A stretch of 50,905 nucleotides of DNA from Calditrichota bacterium. Lineage in GTDB: Bacteria > Calditrichota > Calditrichia > Calditrichales > J004. The stretch's first letter is position 1, and every line of letters starts with the position of its first letter. The translations under genes were made by a program, and so were the position numbers. Shown here in pieces: positions 43,635 to 50,905 of this stretch. Location of the stretch: the NCBI GenBank assembly GCA_013112635.1, contig JABFGF010000016.1, positions 1 to 50,905 on the forward strand. The letters run 5' to 3'. Under the pieces are notes generated by a model, which had not been told where the DNA came from, searched no databases, and was given only the letters and a program-made list of their open reading frames with translations.

Positions 43635-43664
43635 TATAACCCCCCATAATTTTCAACATACTTC

Positions 43665-43691
43665 TCTTATGCCAGCTTTTATGGCATAAGA
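43665..43691. promoter_or_regulatory. Palindrome with TCTTATGCC arms, candidate operator
   Basis: TCTTATGCCA (43665-43674) and TGGCATAAGA (43682-43691) are perfect inverted arms with a 7-base spacer, between divergent genes of the right-hand element. The same CTCTTATGCC word recurs at 50817-50826, before the minus-strand genes at the other side of the block. Confidence 0.5.
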
Positions 43692-43730
43692 AGAGGGATA
43701 AGCCTATCAGTCAAAAGGGAAGGAGGAGCA

Positions 43731-43991
43731 TTGTGGAAAAAATTAATCCTGCCTAGAAAGATCATCCTCACCATACAACCCCGTTTCAACAGCCACGAAC
43801 AGAAACTCATTCTAAAGTACAACCTGTCCGGAATGAACTGGATACTAAAGCTAATCCTGAATATCGCCCGCCGTTATGCCCGGATCAAAATCACCGCTAC
43901 AAAAATAATCATCCCGCTTCAATCGGATATGCCCTATAGAATAGAAGATATTTCAGGACATGATATAACCATCAACCTAAAAAGGAGATAA
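43731..43991 (+). CDS. Small basic protein, 86 aa, first gene of the element operon
   Basis: A TTG start follows GGAGGAG by 4 bases; no better start is available in frame. The 86-aa product is very basic and hydrophobic (RKIILTIQPRF, LSGMNWILKLILNIARRYARIKITATKIIIPL) and may be membrane-associated. It opens a string of small genes that run on the same strand. The family is not recognised. Confidence 0.5.
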   Translation: MWKKLILPRKIILTIQPRFNSHEQKLILKYNLSGMNWILKLILNIARRYARIKITATKIIIPLQSDMPYRIEDISGHDITINLKRR

Positions 43992-43995
43992 ACAT

Positions 43996-44109
43996 ATGAC
44001 CCAGGAAACCCAAACAAAGATAGAGAAAGGCGCTGTCATTGCATCCGTCATAGTCTCAGGTGTGCAGCTGGCCCTGCAAGTAACAGGTCTGTTTCGCGGA
44101 AAGGCCTAG
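43996..44109 (+). CDS. Small single-helix membrane protein, 37 aa
   Basis: AAGGAG lies just before the ATG. The 37-residue protein has a charged head (MTQETQTKIEKG) and one membrane helix (AVIASVIVSGVQLALQV), ending GLFRGKA. It is followed by two further small genes. A holin-like or pilus-like accessory role is possible, but nothing proves it. Confidence 0.5.
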   Translation: MTQETQTKIEKGAVIASVIVSGVQLALQVTGLFRGKA

Positions 44110-44113
44110 CGAC

Positions 44114-44335
44114 ATGATGCCACCGGAAACAGAAGATAATGTCGTGGATGTGTCACTCAAGCATATAGTGCTGGCCTTTGGCGGTATTCTGTTTGGTACC
44201 GCCGTTGTAGGCACCACCATCGTTCTGGTACGTGATCATATCCGCTTTAAACGGCAGAAGTCATTTTTTGACAGCTTCAGCAACCTGATAAATTCCATTA
44301 CCAATATTGGAGGAACTAAATGGAAAAAAGAGTAG
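44114..44335 (+). CDS. Small membrane protein, 73 aa
   Basis: The protein has a polar head, one membrane helix (HIVLAFGGILFGTAVVGTTIVLV) and a basic cytoplasmic tail (RDHIRFKRQKSF). It lies 4 bases after the preceding gene and overlaps the next by 16 bases. Part of a string of small membrane proteins typical of phage or conjugative elements; function unknown. Confidence 0.55.
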   Translation: MMPPETEDNVVDVSLKHIVLAFGGILFGTAVVGTTIVLVRDHIRFKRQKSFFDSFSNLINSITNIGGTKWKKE

Positions 44336-44454
44336 ATGGATATTTTATTAGTAATGATGAAGTCAACAAAGGCAAGAGGATACTTACATATGTAGGGATC
44401 GGCACCATCGCCTGGAAAGTAATGCGCTTCATTATTGCCTCACCGGTGAGATAA
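44320..44454 (+). CDS. Small protein, 44 aa
   Basis: GGAGGAACTAA precedes the ATG. The 44-residue product begins MEKRVDGYFISNDEVNKGKR and ends with a hydrophobic segment (ILTYVGIGTIAWKVMRFIIA). It overlaps the previous gene by 16 bases and lies 3 bases before the next. No family recognised; the ribosome-binding site and tight packing support it. Confidence 0.5.
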   Translation: MEKRVDGYFISNDEVNKGKRILTYVGIGTIAWKVMRFIIASPVR

Positions 44455-44457
44455 GCC

Positions 44458-44712
44458 ATGGCCACAAAGTTGAGATTCAATATTAACTCACAGGCAATAG
44501 CCAAAACAGCCAGCCTGATCTCCAACAGCGTTTTATTAACAGCAAACGCTTATTTGATTGGGACCGGTTTTGCTAACAGCTTTCGGGAGCAGAAAACTAT
44601 CAGCCGTAACCAGAACCTGCAGCTGACAGCTGAGATTGCCACATCCATCGCTTCACTCACCCGGGTAATTACGGACACCCTCAATAAACATAATAACAAT
44701 GAGAGTGGTTAA
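44458..44712 (+). CDS. Small helical protein, 84 aa
   Basis: The 84-aa product is alpha-helical and Ala/Asn/Ser-rich (AKTASLISNSVLLTANAYLIGTGF, then LTAEIATSIASLTRVITDTLNKH). It may be a membrane-peripheral or structural subunit of the element. The end overlaps the next gene by 14 bases. Not recognised. Confidence 0.45.
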   Translation: MATKLRFNINSQAIAKTASLISNSVLLTANAYLIGTGFANSFREQKTISRNQNLQLTAEIATSIASLTRVITDTLNKHNNNESG

Positions 44713-45229
44713 GTATTACCCGCCCGAATCCCGCCGCTACCTTCAGCAGAACCTGCAATGCATCTACTGTGGAAACACCACAGCATTCTTTATCGATCTC
44801 AAGTTAAGACATCAGGTCATCATCCAGGATGACAGCTCCATTCTTGTTGAACCATCCAGGACAACGAAGAAGGTCTTTCATTCCATAGCCAATAATTTGG
44901 ATATGGTACTGGATAATGACAATGAAGTGATCAACTGTGCCAACTGTAAGAATCCCGGTGTAGACAGGCAGGACCGCCTGCTGGATTATTGTTGGCAGGT
45001 GGGTTGTCCCGGCTGTGATGTCTGCGGCAGCTATATAGATAAGGAAGATCTTATTGAGACCTGCACAGAATGCCTCAGGGAAAACAAAGGTAAAATCGAG
45101 GAGGAAGACTGTGCCTATCAATGCATGTATTATGATAATGGATTAGACGCCGTACGCAGTCACTATGAGATAACACTGGAAGAGTTAAAGCGGGATGCGG
45201 GTTATAAACAGACACCAATGAGGACTTAG
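44699..45229 (+). CDS. Cys-rich zinc-binding protein, 176 aa
   Basis: The protein has a first CxxC knuckle at CIYC near residue 23, a second at CANC near residue 80 and a dense cluster around CPGCDVCGSYI and CTECL. These give two or three zinc ribbons. Between the first two knuckles is a strand-rich region (FFIDLKLRHQVIIQDDSSILVEP). The gene lies in a block of four zinc-ribbon genes, two of which (46315, 46682) share a similar plan, so duplication and divergence are likely. A nucleic-acid-binding or scaffold role is inferred. Confidence 0.6.
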   Translation: MRVVKYYPPESRRYLQQNLQCIYCGNTTAFFIDLKLRHQVIIQDDSSILVEPSRTTKKVFHSIANNLDMVLDNDNEVINCANCKNPGVDRQDRLLDYCWQVGCPGCDVCGSYIDKEDLIETCTECLRENKGKIEEEDCAYQCMYYDNGLDAVRSHYEITLEELKRDAGYKQTPMRT

Positions 45230-45251
45230 TTTAATCGAGTCCTCATTTTTT
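45218..45251 (+). terminator. Terminator after the first small-gene operon
   Basis: ATGAGGACT (45218-45226) pairs perfectly with AGTCCTCAT (45238-45246) and runs into six T residues. The stem overlaps the last codons of the zinc-binding protein. No promoter is obvious in 45252-45400. Confidence 0.75.
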
Positions 45252-45400
45252 CTGGTGATACAAGAAATAATTATCCACTAATTTCACGAATTATCACGGA
45301 AAAGAAAAACTATAAAAGTTCTTGAAAATCCGTTGAGCGAATTGTGCGAAATCCACGACGCTTTATGTCGGGATGGATAAGAAAAAGAAAGAACTAAAAT

Positions 45401-46318
45401 ATGTTGAAAACTACAAAGGATAAAAAGGGATGGTTATTGCCATACCTGGTCTCACTTGACCTGATGTTTTATAAAAGATGGGATTATTGGCTAAACATAT
45501 GTAGCAGAAACAGGATTCCCGATGAACCCATTCCCCCTATCGACTTCCATCCTATTCATGAATATCCCAAGAAAGAAGTGCAGAAGAATTTGAAAGATTG
45601 TTTGAAAGAAGCTACTTATCAGCTATCGCATCCTTTGCATAGTTTTGTGGACTGGATACTGTGGGGCTTCAACTACGGCAAAGAATTTCCTGTTGGCGTT
45701 ACTGAGAAGATTGATGATTATTGGTATCGTACGTTTAATCTGGGATTGTTTTACAGGGAACCGGCTGATCATTGGCCCGATCTGGCCATGGATGTGATGG
45801 GAAAGAATAACCCTCTCGGATTCTTTGCTACGCCCGGTGCTGTTGTTGAGATGATGGTCAAGATGCAGTTTGGCGGCAAGCCCACCCATGAGCATAAAGC
45901 AAAAAGCGTTCTTGATCCCTGTTGCGGGACCGGCGGCATGCTGCTCTATGCCTCCAACTATTCCTTAAATCTGTTTGGACAGGACATCTCGCCACTGCTG
46001 ACAAAGATAGCTATGATCAATGCCTTCATCTATATGCCCTGGATGGTTTCCAAACCAAAACATTTAAGTATATTTGATGTTCAGATCACTGAGAAAGAAT
46101 TCCCATCAGGAATCAGGATACCCGTCTGTAATAATTGTGATCCGGAAAAGCAGAGTTTCTATATGGATCTGCAAACAGATTACCAATGCGAAGTTTCCAA
46201 CACAGGTCATTTCACTCTGGACACACCCACCATCAGCAGCGATCTGATTAAAAGAAAACTAAAACCCGAAAACATTTCCTGCTCAGAATGCAGTAAACAA
46301 AAAGAGGAACATGCATGA
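45401..46318 (+). CDS. N6-MTase-like protein without visible catalytic motif, C-terminal zinc knuckles
   Basis: The 305-aa protein has the type I (HsdM-like) methyltransferase motif X as LGFFATPGAVVEMM and motif I as VLDPCCGTGGMLLYAS (residues about 170-184), followed by the FGQDI acidic strand. Where motif IV should be (N/DPPY/F), it has IYMPWMVSKP, so the base-flipping/catalytic motif is missing. The C-terminal part has two CxxC pairs (CNNC, CSEC). It could be a DNA-binding or SAM-binding protein that has lost activity, or a divergent enzyme that uses another residue. It overlaps the next gene by 4 bases. Confidence 0.65.
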   Translation: MLKTTKDKKGWLLPYLVSLDLMFYKRWDYWLNICSRNRIPDEPIPPIDFHPIHEYPKKEVQKNLKDCLKEATYQLSHPLHSFVDWILWGFNYGKEFPVGVTEKIDDYWYRTFNLGLFYREPADHWPDLAMDVMGKNNPLGFFATPGAVVEMMVKMQFGGKPTHEHKAKSVLDPCCGTGGMLLYASNYSLNLFGQDISPLLTKIAMINAFIYMPWMVSKPKHLSIFDVQITEKEFPSGIRIPVCNNCDPEKQSFYMDLQTDYQCEVSNTGHFTLDTPTISSDLIKRKLKPENISCSECSKQKEEHA

Positions 46319-46716
46319 GTATAATATGTATCGACTGCGGAAATCGACAGTTCTTTGATTGCGAAGTGGAAACAGTCATGGAAATCGAAATGTCCGGAGA
46401 AGGTCTTTTGTTACAACCGGCCAAGTTTGAGGATTGGAACTATGCTGAGGAAAATGTGCGTGACCAGGTAAAAGAAGCGGTGCTTTCCACAGAAAAGATG
46501 AGTGCCGATGAATTATCAATGGAAGATTATAATCCCTATTTGCGCTGCGCCGTCTGTTTTTCCGGATCCGTTTGCCGGCCTTTCTCAGACTGGTACCCAA
46601 AGAAGGCCACTGTTGGTCTGGATGAAGAAATGATTTCTAATAGAAACCTATTAAAACAGTTAAGAGGAGAAAAACAAAAATATGAAAATAAATTGCCCGT
46701 CCTGTGGCAACCATAA
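46315..46716 (+). CDS. Zinc-ribbon protein, 133 aa
   Basis: The protein has a first CxxC knuckle (CIDCGNRQFFDCEV) and a second pair around CAVCFSGSVC, with an acidic region between. It resembles the next gene in its N-terminal knuckle pattern and the 176-aa protein upstream. The start overlaps the MTase-like gene stop by 4 bases, and it overlaps the following gene by 35 bases. Function unknown. Confidence 0.55.
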   Translation: MSIICIDCGNRQFFDCEVETVMEIEMSGEGLLLQPAKFEDWNYAEENVRDQVKEAVLSTEKMSADELSMEDYNPYLRCAVCFSGSVCRPFSDWYPKKATVGLDEEMISNRNLLKQLRGEKQKYENKLPVLWQP

Positions 46717-46957
46717 AAAGTTTTTGATTCCGCTCTGGGTGCGCGCCACCTTCAAGTTTACTGAAGAAGGCACTATTTCCATTCTGCATGTAAAACCTTT
46801 GGAATCCCTGGAGGAGAAACTGACCGACCAGGGTAAGACATCCTTCCAGCTCACTTGCCAGGAATGCGGTGATGATGCACTTATTAATTTCAATGAATAT
46901 GAAAAGCTGGATAAGGAATCGGCAGAACGCAAAGCACTGGAAGGGATTGGCTTATGA
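46682..46957 (+). CDS. Zinc-ribbon protein, 91 aa
   Basis: GGAG lies before the ATG, which is inside the preceding gene. The product has a CPSCGNHKKF knuckle and a second CQECGDD knuckle, separated by a beta-strand-rich segment (KFLIPLWVRATFKFTEEGTISILHV). It matches the plan of its neighbours. It overlaps the next gene by 4 bases. Function unknown. Confidence 0.55.
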   Translation: MKINCPSCGNHKKFLIPLWVRATFKFTEEGTISILHVKPLESLEEKLTDQGKTSFQLTCQECGDDALINFNEYEKLDKESAERKALEGIGL

Positions 46958-47805
46958 GCGAGGATTATAAAAGCCAGATCAATCAGCAGATTAAGGATGC
47001 TGTCAACCAGTGGATAGAAGAGCTGAAGCAAAAACACCCAACTTTGCTTTTGACAAAACAGTGGAATGTATTATATCCCAAAGGTTTCCATGCCGGAAAC
47101 AATCTGCTTGCAGTGGTAACAGGAGCAAAGAAGGGCAAACACCTGGTTGCAGAACTGAATATTTTCCTGCCCGATAACCTGGAGTTGGATCTTAACAGTG
47201 TGGAACTGTTGTTAAAGAACGAACCCTATACTCAAAAGAAAAAATCCGCCGGTGGGCGGACAGGCAAAAATGTACCAAGACCGATTGATGAACCGCTTGA
47301 TACATTGAATGACATAATCCTGAGTGTAAACCAGTTCCTTCAAAATATCCATATCCCTGAAACTTTTCACCCGACAGCCGATCAGGCATATTCATCCAAA
47401 TCGATAAACCGGCCGTCTCAAGCACATGTAAAAAATATTAATATAAAACAGAACAGTGCACCAGCTAATGTGGATGAAGTAAAGAAAGAACTACTCTATA
47501 GTCCTGCATTACCGGAATGGTACAGGACCATCGAAAGTCCATCGGTTAAGGCCGATCTTGCCCAAAAACTGGCGGAGAGCTTTGTCAGTTACCAGCAACA
47601 AACAGGCAGGAAAATCGAGTTTGTGGAGTTCTTTAATATCTTTACCGAGCATCTTAAAACCCAGAATAAGCTGCATCACTACTGCCGCTACAAAGGCCAG
47701 CCAGTCAAACTCGACTCAAACAGTTTTTGCACCGAGAGCTTCTGCTCCAAGAAACCCTATAATTCAGTCTGTAACCAAACTACTTTAAAATTTGGAGAAC
47801 CTTAG
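46954..47805 (+). CDS. Unrecognised element protein, 283 aa, Cys-containing C-terminus
   Basis: The 283-aa protein has an alpha/beta N-terminal part (NVLYPKGFHAGNNLLAVVTG, HLVAELNIFLPDNL), a long flexible Pro/Ser/Asn-rich middle and a C-terminal region with four cysteines (HHYCRYKGQPVKL, SFCTESFCS, NSVCNQT). It sits 2 bases before the sliding-clamp gene, so it probably belongs to replication or packaging of the element. No catalytic motif recognised. Confidence 0.5.
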   Translation: MSEDYKSQINQQIKDAVNQWIEELKQKHPTLLLTKQWNVLYPKGFHAGNNLLAVVTGAKKGKHLVAELNIFLPDNLELDLNSVELLLKNEPYTQKKKSAGGRTGKNVPRPIDEPLDTLNDIILSVNQFLQNIHIPETFHPTADQAYSSKSINRPSQAHVKNINIKQNSAPANVDEVKKELLYSPALPEWYRTIESPSVKADLAQKLAESFVSYQQQTGRKIEFVEFFNIFTEHLKTQNKLHHYCRYKGQPVKLDSNSFCTESFCSKKPYNSVCNQTTLKFGEP

Positions 47806-47807
47806 TT

Positions 47808-48896
47808 ATGTTATTTGAAATACAAACTTTTCTGCCATTAGCGGATAAGGTCTATGACCGAAAAACAACACTGGATATCCTGCACAACATATGTATCCGG
47901 GATGGATTCATGATGATGACCGATCTGAATATCTTTGTCAGGATGCCCATTAAAAATACCCGACAGTCGAACAGCCATTATTATACATTGCCCATTAAAA
48001 TCCTCAAGAAAATACTTGCCACCAAACCTTCAACCTTAAGCATTGAAAAATCTACAGAAGATAAATTAAGTATAATGTTTGATGAGTGTCAGATTATTGT
48101 TCCCACTGAAAAGACAACCGATTACCCTTTTTTTCCGGATGAAACAGAAGATTTCGAAAAGATTGCTGAGTGGAACCGCGATGTGTTTAAACAGCTGGCT
48201 AAGCAGATCACCTTTGCATCCATGGATATTATGCGTGCGTCACTGACAGGCATTCTTGTAAAACAGGATGAGTATCTCAGTTCCGTAGCCACTGATGGAC
48301 ATGTTCTGCAATGGATCAAGAACCTGGATACAGCTAATAAATGCCTGCACTTCAAAGAATACGAATGCATCATCCCGGCGAAGGTCATCAAAATAATAGC
48401 AAGATATGTGCAGTACAAAACAGAAGCCTGGCAGTCAGAGAAATACCTGATGTTTAAGTTGGGTCACGGTATCGAGTTTGTGGTGCGCAAGATAGATGAT
48501 CCTTATGTAGACTTCAAAAAAGTAATTCCTATCGAGCTGCCTAATACACTCATTTTAAACAAAGACCAGTTGCTCAAGCATATTAAATCAGCCAAGAATT
48601 TTTCCAATTCCAACACAAATCAAGCTGAGCTTAAGGCCATGAATGGTTCCATTGAATTTAAGTCCCGGGATATTGATATGAACACAGAATATCATTCCAA
48701 AATGGAAATAGAAAAAAGAGAAGGAGCTGAGATGGATGTTGCGCTCAATCTGGCGTTGCTGGAAAAGAGTGTAAACGCCATGGAAGGTGAGCTGATCGAG
48801 TGGAAATATATCGATGGTGATGGCCCCAACATTTTGAGTAGTGATGATAATACTCTTAACCTGCTTATGCCGGTCAGGAGGAACAATGAAGAATAA
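47808..48896 (+). CDS. DNA polymerase sliding clamp (DnaN-like beta subunit)
   Basis: The 362-aa protein has beta-clamp signatures: SSVATDGHVLQW in the second repeat, DDPYVDFKKVIP and the C-terminal NTLNLLMPVRR, which corresponds to the clamp binding-pocket motif MPxR. Its length is about that of bacterial DnaN (roughly 365 residues). It would hold the element's or host's polymerase on DNA. A clamp gene in a mobile element far from dnaA/recF suggests its own replication machinery. It overlaps the next gene by 11 bases. Confidence 0.8.
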   Translation: MLFEIQTFLPLADKVYDRKTTLDILHNICIRDGFMMMTDLNIFVRMPIKNTRQSNSHYYTLPIKILKKILATKPSTLSIEKSTEDKLSIMFDECQIIVPTEKTTDYPFFPDETEDFEKIAEWNRDVFKQLAKQITFASMDIMRASLTGILVKQDEYLSSVATDGHVLQWIKNLDTANKCLHFKEYECIIPAKVIKIIARYVQYKTEAWQSEKYLMFKLGHGIEFVVRKIDDPYVDFKKVIPIELPNTLILNKDQLLKHIKSAKNFSNSNTNQAELKAMNGSIEFKSRDIDMNTEYHSKMEIEKREGAEMDVALNLALLEKSVNAMEGELIEWKYIDGDGPNILSSDDNTLNLLMPVRRNNEE

Positions 48897-49677
48897 CCTG
48901 GTAATAGACTTTCCTGAAAAGATTGAAGATAATATAGAAGATTTTAAACAGGATAGCCTTGACACTGAAACAAACTACACTGCTGCCAAGATAAAAGTCA
49001 CCCGCGATCCCGAGTCAAATAATCCCATAGTTTTCTATTCTCAAGAACTCAGTAGGAATTTCAAAGATCATTCGGATAAGTTTGCTAAAAGGCATATTAT
49101 CAAAGCATTTACACCATCCAACATGGAGGCCGTTGCTGATACAACTCTGGAACGAAAGTTTTCAGATACTATCCTGGCCTTTAAAAATCAAATCCCGGAT
49201 TACTCACCTTTGTCTGATATTCATTCCGAGAAAATGAAACTGTTTATGGATGAAGACTCGGCCACTTTCCTCTCTGATATCGGTATAAATATCGATGGCC
49301 TCGGTGAGGATTTTGGTGGTCTACAAAGTGTCTCTGCCAACCCATTTATGGAGGACATAGCTTATAATGCCAGCCAGCTAAAAACAGAGTTAGCAGAACT
49401 ACGTGGAAAATATATGCTGGTAAAAATTCAGATGTCGGAATCGTTTGAAGCTGACATAGATCCACAGAGAATGAGTGATAGTGATTTTGCTGAATGTATG
49501 GCCTTGGAGAATGTCAATGAAGGGCTTGTTCAGGCTTACCTGGCTTTCAAAGAAAAAATTAAGACATTGGAAAGCAAGCTTGGTATTGTCTCAACAGAGA
49601 TATTCAATGAGACCAAATCCAAAATCCGTTTACCCAAATCACTGGAGGGACAAAACAATGCCTTATTACAAATATGA
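48886..49677 (+). CDS. Unrecognised element protein, 263 aa
   Basis: The start is placed at 48886, where GGAGGAACA precedes ATG; a frame extension of 15 codons overlaps the clamp coding end and lacks support. The product is acidic and helical, with a long coiled-coil-like C-terminal region (DIAYNASQLKTELAELRGKY, LVQAYLAFKEKIKTLESKL). It overlaps the clamp gene by 11 bases and the next by 20. A scaffold or replication-accessory role is possible. Not recognised. Confidence 0.55.
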   Translation: MKNNLVIDFPEKIEDNIEDFKQDSLDTETNYTAAKIKVTRDPESNNPIVFYSQELSRNFKDHSDKFAKRHIIKAFTPSNMEAVADTTLERKFSDTILAFKNQIPDYSPLSDIHSEKMKLFMDEDSATFLSDIGINIDGLGEDFGGLQSVSANPFMEDIAYNASQLKTELAELRGKYMLVKIQMSESFEADIDPQRMSDSDFAECMALENVNEGLVQAYLAFKEKIKTLESKLGIVSTEIFNETKSKIRLPKSLEGQNNALLQI

Positions 49678-49936
49678 TTTTGAAGGCTTGTGGTTCAGTA
49701 TCTATAAACAGGTCCTCAAGCATAATGAAAACCTGGGTGATGACGGCCTCGATAAGAACCAACTAAGGGAAGTGACTACATCAATCTTTATTGCCCAGAC
49801 ATCCAAAGGAATGAACAAACCGCTTCTGATAAACAGTTTTATGGAGTCGGTCATAAAGAAAATCCAGTTTATAAAAGATAGAAAAAAACAGGAGGAAGTC
49901 TATAACACAATAAGTAAAATATTAAAGGAGGGATAA
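49658..49936 (+). CDS. Small helical protein, 92 aa
   Basis: The start is set at 49658 by GGAGGGACA 6 bases upstream and overlaps the previous gene by 20 bases; the frame is open further upstream, but only as an overlap with that gene. The 92-aa product (MPYYKYDFEGLWFSIYKQVL) is helical and charged. The next gene starts immediately after its stop. Unknown function. Confidence 0.5.
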   Translation: MPYYKYDFEGLWFSIYKQVLKHNENLGDDGLDKNQLREVTTSIFIAQTSKGMNKPLLINSFMESVIKKIQFIKDRKKQEEVYNTISKILKEG

Positions 49937-50128
49937 ATGCCACTATTCGATTTTTCATGTTTGAGTTGTCACTATGTCTTTGAGAGAATCTGCGGTCTTG
50001 AGCAGGACTATCCTCCCTGTCCCATCTGTGGAGGTGAAACGGATAAAATAATGGGTGCTCCGGTAGCACACTTTAAAGGCAAGGGATTCCACTGCACGGA
50101 TTATAATTCAAAGAAGCGCCGGGTATGA
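49937..50128 (+). CDS. FmdB-type zinc-ribbon protein
   Basis: The 63-aa protein begins MPLFDFSCLSCHYVFER and has a second CPICGGETDKIMG knuckle, the pattern of the FmdB/CxxC_CxxC_SSSS putative regulator family. The tail (KGKGFHCTDYNSKKRR) also matches. An AAAGGAGGG site lies before the ATG. FmdB-type proteins occur in bacteria and phages with unclear function, and transcriptional regulation has been suggested. Confidence 0.8.
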   Translation: MPLFDFSCLSCHYVFERICGLEQDYPPCPICGGETDKIMGAPVAHFKGKGFHCTDYNSKKRRV

Positions 50129-50268
50129 GTAGCAAGTACAGATGGCCGTCAAGTGCCCTGAGTGAAGAAGAAATGCAGGCCTTGTATCAAAAGAAACAGC
50201 AAACTCAGAAACCCATTAATCAATTAATAAAGGAGGCTGTAAAATTATATCTAAAAGAAGAGCGCTAG
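50125..50268 (+). CDS. Small charged protein, 47 aa
   Basis: The ATG overlaps the FmdB-type stop (ATGA). The product (MSSKYRWPSSALSEEEMQAL) has a C-terminal amphipathic helix (INQLIKEAVKLYLKEE), which resembles the second half of small ribbon-helix-helix regulators. It ends inside a terminator. Unknown function. Confidence 0.5.
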   Translation: MSSKYRWPSSALSEEEMQALYQKKQQTQKPINQLIKEAVKLYLKEER

Positions 50269-50281
50269 GGTCTCTTCTTTT
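50253..50281. terminator. Bidirectional terminator between convergent genes
   Basis: AAAAGAAGAG (50253-50262) pairs perfectly with CTCTTCTTTT (50272-50281). It ends the plus-strand operon and serves the minus-strand gene whose stop is at 50280 as well. Confidence 0.75.
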
Positions 50282-50786
50282 ACCTTCCATTTCTATACTT
50301 GCGGACAGTTGTATGTGAACAACCAATAAGTCCTGCAATCTCCCTGCTGCTCATATCAGGATATTTATCAATATGAAACTTTACCACTTCCTGCAGCTGT
50401 CCATTGGATGAAGTAGAAATAGCACTTTCCCTTATCTCCTTTTCCAACCAACCAAAGAGTCCCAACATGGCCGGGATAAGAAAGCCCACCGTAATTCCAA
50501 TAATCAGTGCAAAGGTTCCGGGCGGCTTCCAGTCAATCATATACTTCACATTAAGTGTGATTGAGATTGTGGCAGCCAGAAGTAATATTATCTTTGCCGG
50601 AAGCAGTTGGATATGTTGCATGGAAAAATAGATTGAAGAATCAATGGCCAGGACTAGCAGGGTAGTGGTCACAAATGGAAGTAGTAATCCATTGCTGTAA
50701 AGCGATAGAATGGAATAACAGTGCTCAAAAGTAGCAAGCAGAAAAAGAAGCGGAAGGATGGTTAACCAGATTTTACGCGATGACAT
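50280..50786 (-). CDS. Membrane protein with C-terminal helix-turn-helix
   Basis: The start is set at 50786, where GGAG lies 6 bases before the ATG. The 168-aa protein has four hydrophobic helices (about residues 5-115) and a C-terminal helix-turn-helix (KYPDMSSREIAGLIGCSHTTVRKYRNGR). A membrane-anchored HTH resembles the architecture of DUF2637-type or SpdB-like transfer proteins of plasmids and integrative elements, but similarity is by architecture only. It could bind element DNA at the membrane. Confidence 0.6.
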   Translation of the reverse strand: MSSRKIWLTILPLLFLLATFEHCYSILSLYSNGLLLPFVTTTLLVLAIDSSIYFSMQHIQLLPAKIILLLAATISITLNVKYMIDWKPPGTFALIIGITVGFLIPAMLGLFGWLEKEIRESAISTSSNGQLQEVVKFHIDKYPDMSSREIAGLIGCSHTTVRKYRNGR

Positions 50787-50842
50787 AAGAAGCTCCAAAA
50801 TATATATATACACTACTCTTATGCCGGAAAAGAAAGCAGTAT

Positions 50843-50905
50843 TTACTTCTTGTCGGATACTTTTTGTATCAAATCGCTGGGAGAAATTTTAAGCTGTTCG
50901 GCCAG
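50843..50905 (-). CDS. Partial C-terminus of a gene at the right edge
   Basis: The frame enters from the right edge and ends at a TAA at 50845-50843. The visible 20 residues (LAEQLKISPSDLIQKVSDKK) read as part of a helix-turn-helix or similar small regulator. Most of the gene lies outside the window. Confidence 0.4.
   Translation of the reverse strand: MAEQLKISPSDLIQKVSDKK

Noticed and set aside
45401-46318. Active type I restriction methyltransferase subunit
   Set aside because: No (N/D)PP(Y/F) motif and no hsdS or hsdR genes nearby.
1-50905. tRNA, rRNA or CRISPR array
   Set aside because: No convincing cloverleaf, rRNA segment or regularly spaced repeat array was found on either strand by reading.

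Overview
The window looks like a piece of an AT-rich chromosome, or a metagenome-assembled contig, from the FCB superphylum. Six predicted secreted proteins end in a type IX secretion (T9SS, type A) sorting domain with the YPNPFN motif. Together with the Reg_prop/Y_Y_Y histidine kinase this fits a Calditrichota, Ignavibacteriota or KSB1/Marinimicrobia-type lineage. The lineage call is inference: there is no rRNA gene and I found no tRNA gene.

Layout. (1) 1-4016 is a mobile-element replication module. It holds a consensus sigma-70 promoter, an attenuator-like hairpin, a small zinc-ribbon protein, a primase/SF3 helicase, an iteron-like TGACAC/TGTCA array that is a candidate origin, two small accessory genes and a strong terminator. 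(2) 4017-13.4 kb holds five T9SS cargo proteins: an M36-like metalloprotease, a YCF48-like propeller, an unrecognised protein, an FG-GAP/VCBS protein and a duplicated-domain protein. (3) 13.5-17.4 kb is a two-component system in which the kinase gene precedes the NarL-type regulator gene. (4) 17.5-25.7 kb is the most unusual region. It contains a DUF5131 (phage Gp37/Gp68) protein, a divergent protein kinase-like protein, an AAA+ sigma-54 activator whose N-terminal sensor looks like a macro domain, a SEC-C protein, and two paralogues of an unnamed family at positions two and seven of the cluster. Two candidate sigma-54 promoters and a doubled long-spaced operator (TAGGTCA-N27-TGACCTA) lie in its intergenic regions.

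(5) 25.7-34.1 kb is an accessory, partly decayed region on the minus strand. It contains a DUF900-type hydrolase, a membrane-anchored HAD phosphatase, a secreted EEP nuclease with a ComEA-like HhH tail, a gene split by an in-frame TAG, a Panacea-domain/membrane-GAF pair, a HEPN-like protein, and then a plus-strand T9SS-exported EEP nuclease. (6) 34.3-42.3 kb carries an MBOAT acyltransferase facing a tightly overlapped six-gene operon: hxsA-hxsD-hxsB-hxsC (the His-Xaa-Ser peptide-modification system), a secreted DRGH nuclease, and a membrane SGNH/TolB-like protein. (7) 43.5 kb to the end is a second mobile-element block. Its base composition is visibly richer in G+C than most of the window. It has small membrane proteins, a run of Cys-rich zinc-ribbon proteins, an N6-MTase-like protein without a recognisable (N/D)PP(Y/F) motif, a sliding clamp (DnaN-like), an FmdB-type zinc ribbon, and a membrane-HTH protein.

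How the genes may work together. In region 4 the macro-AAA+ protein is the obvious candidate regulator: it could bind an ADP-ribose-like or nucleotide ligand and switch on the sigma-54 promoters before the SEC-C gene and before the divergent minus-strand gene. In region 6 the stop/start overlaps suggest that an HxsA-type modified peptide, a periplasmic or secreted nuclease and an envelope SGNH protein are made together. Regions 1 and 7 may be parts of one element or of two; the window alone cannot decide.
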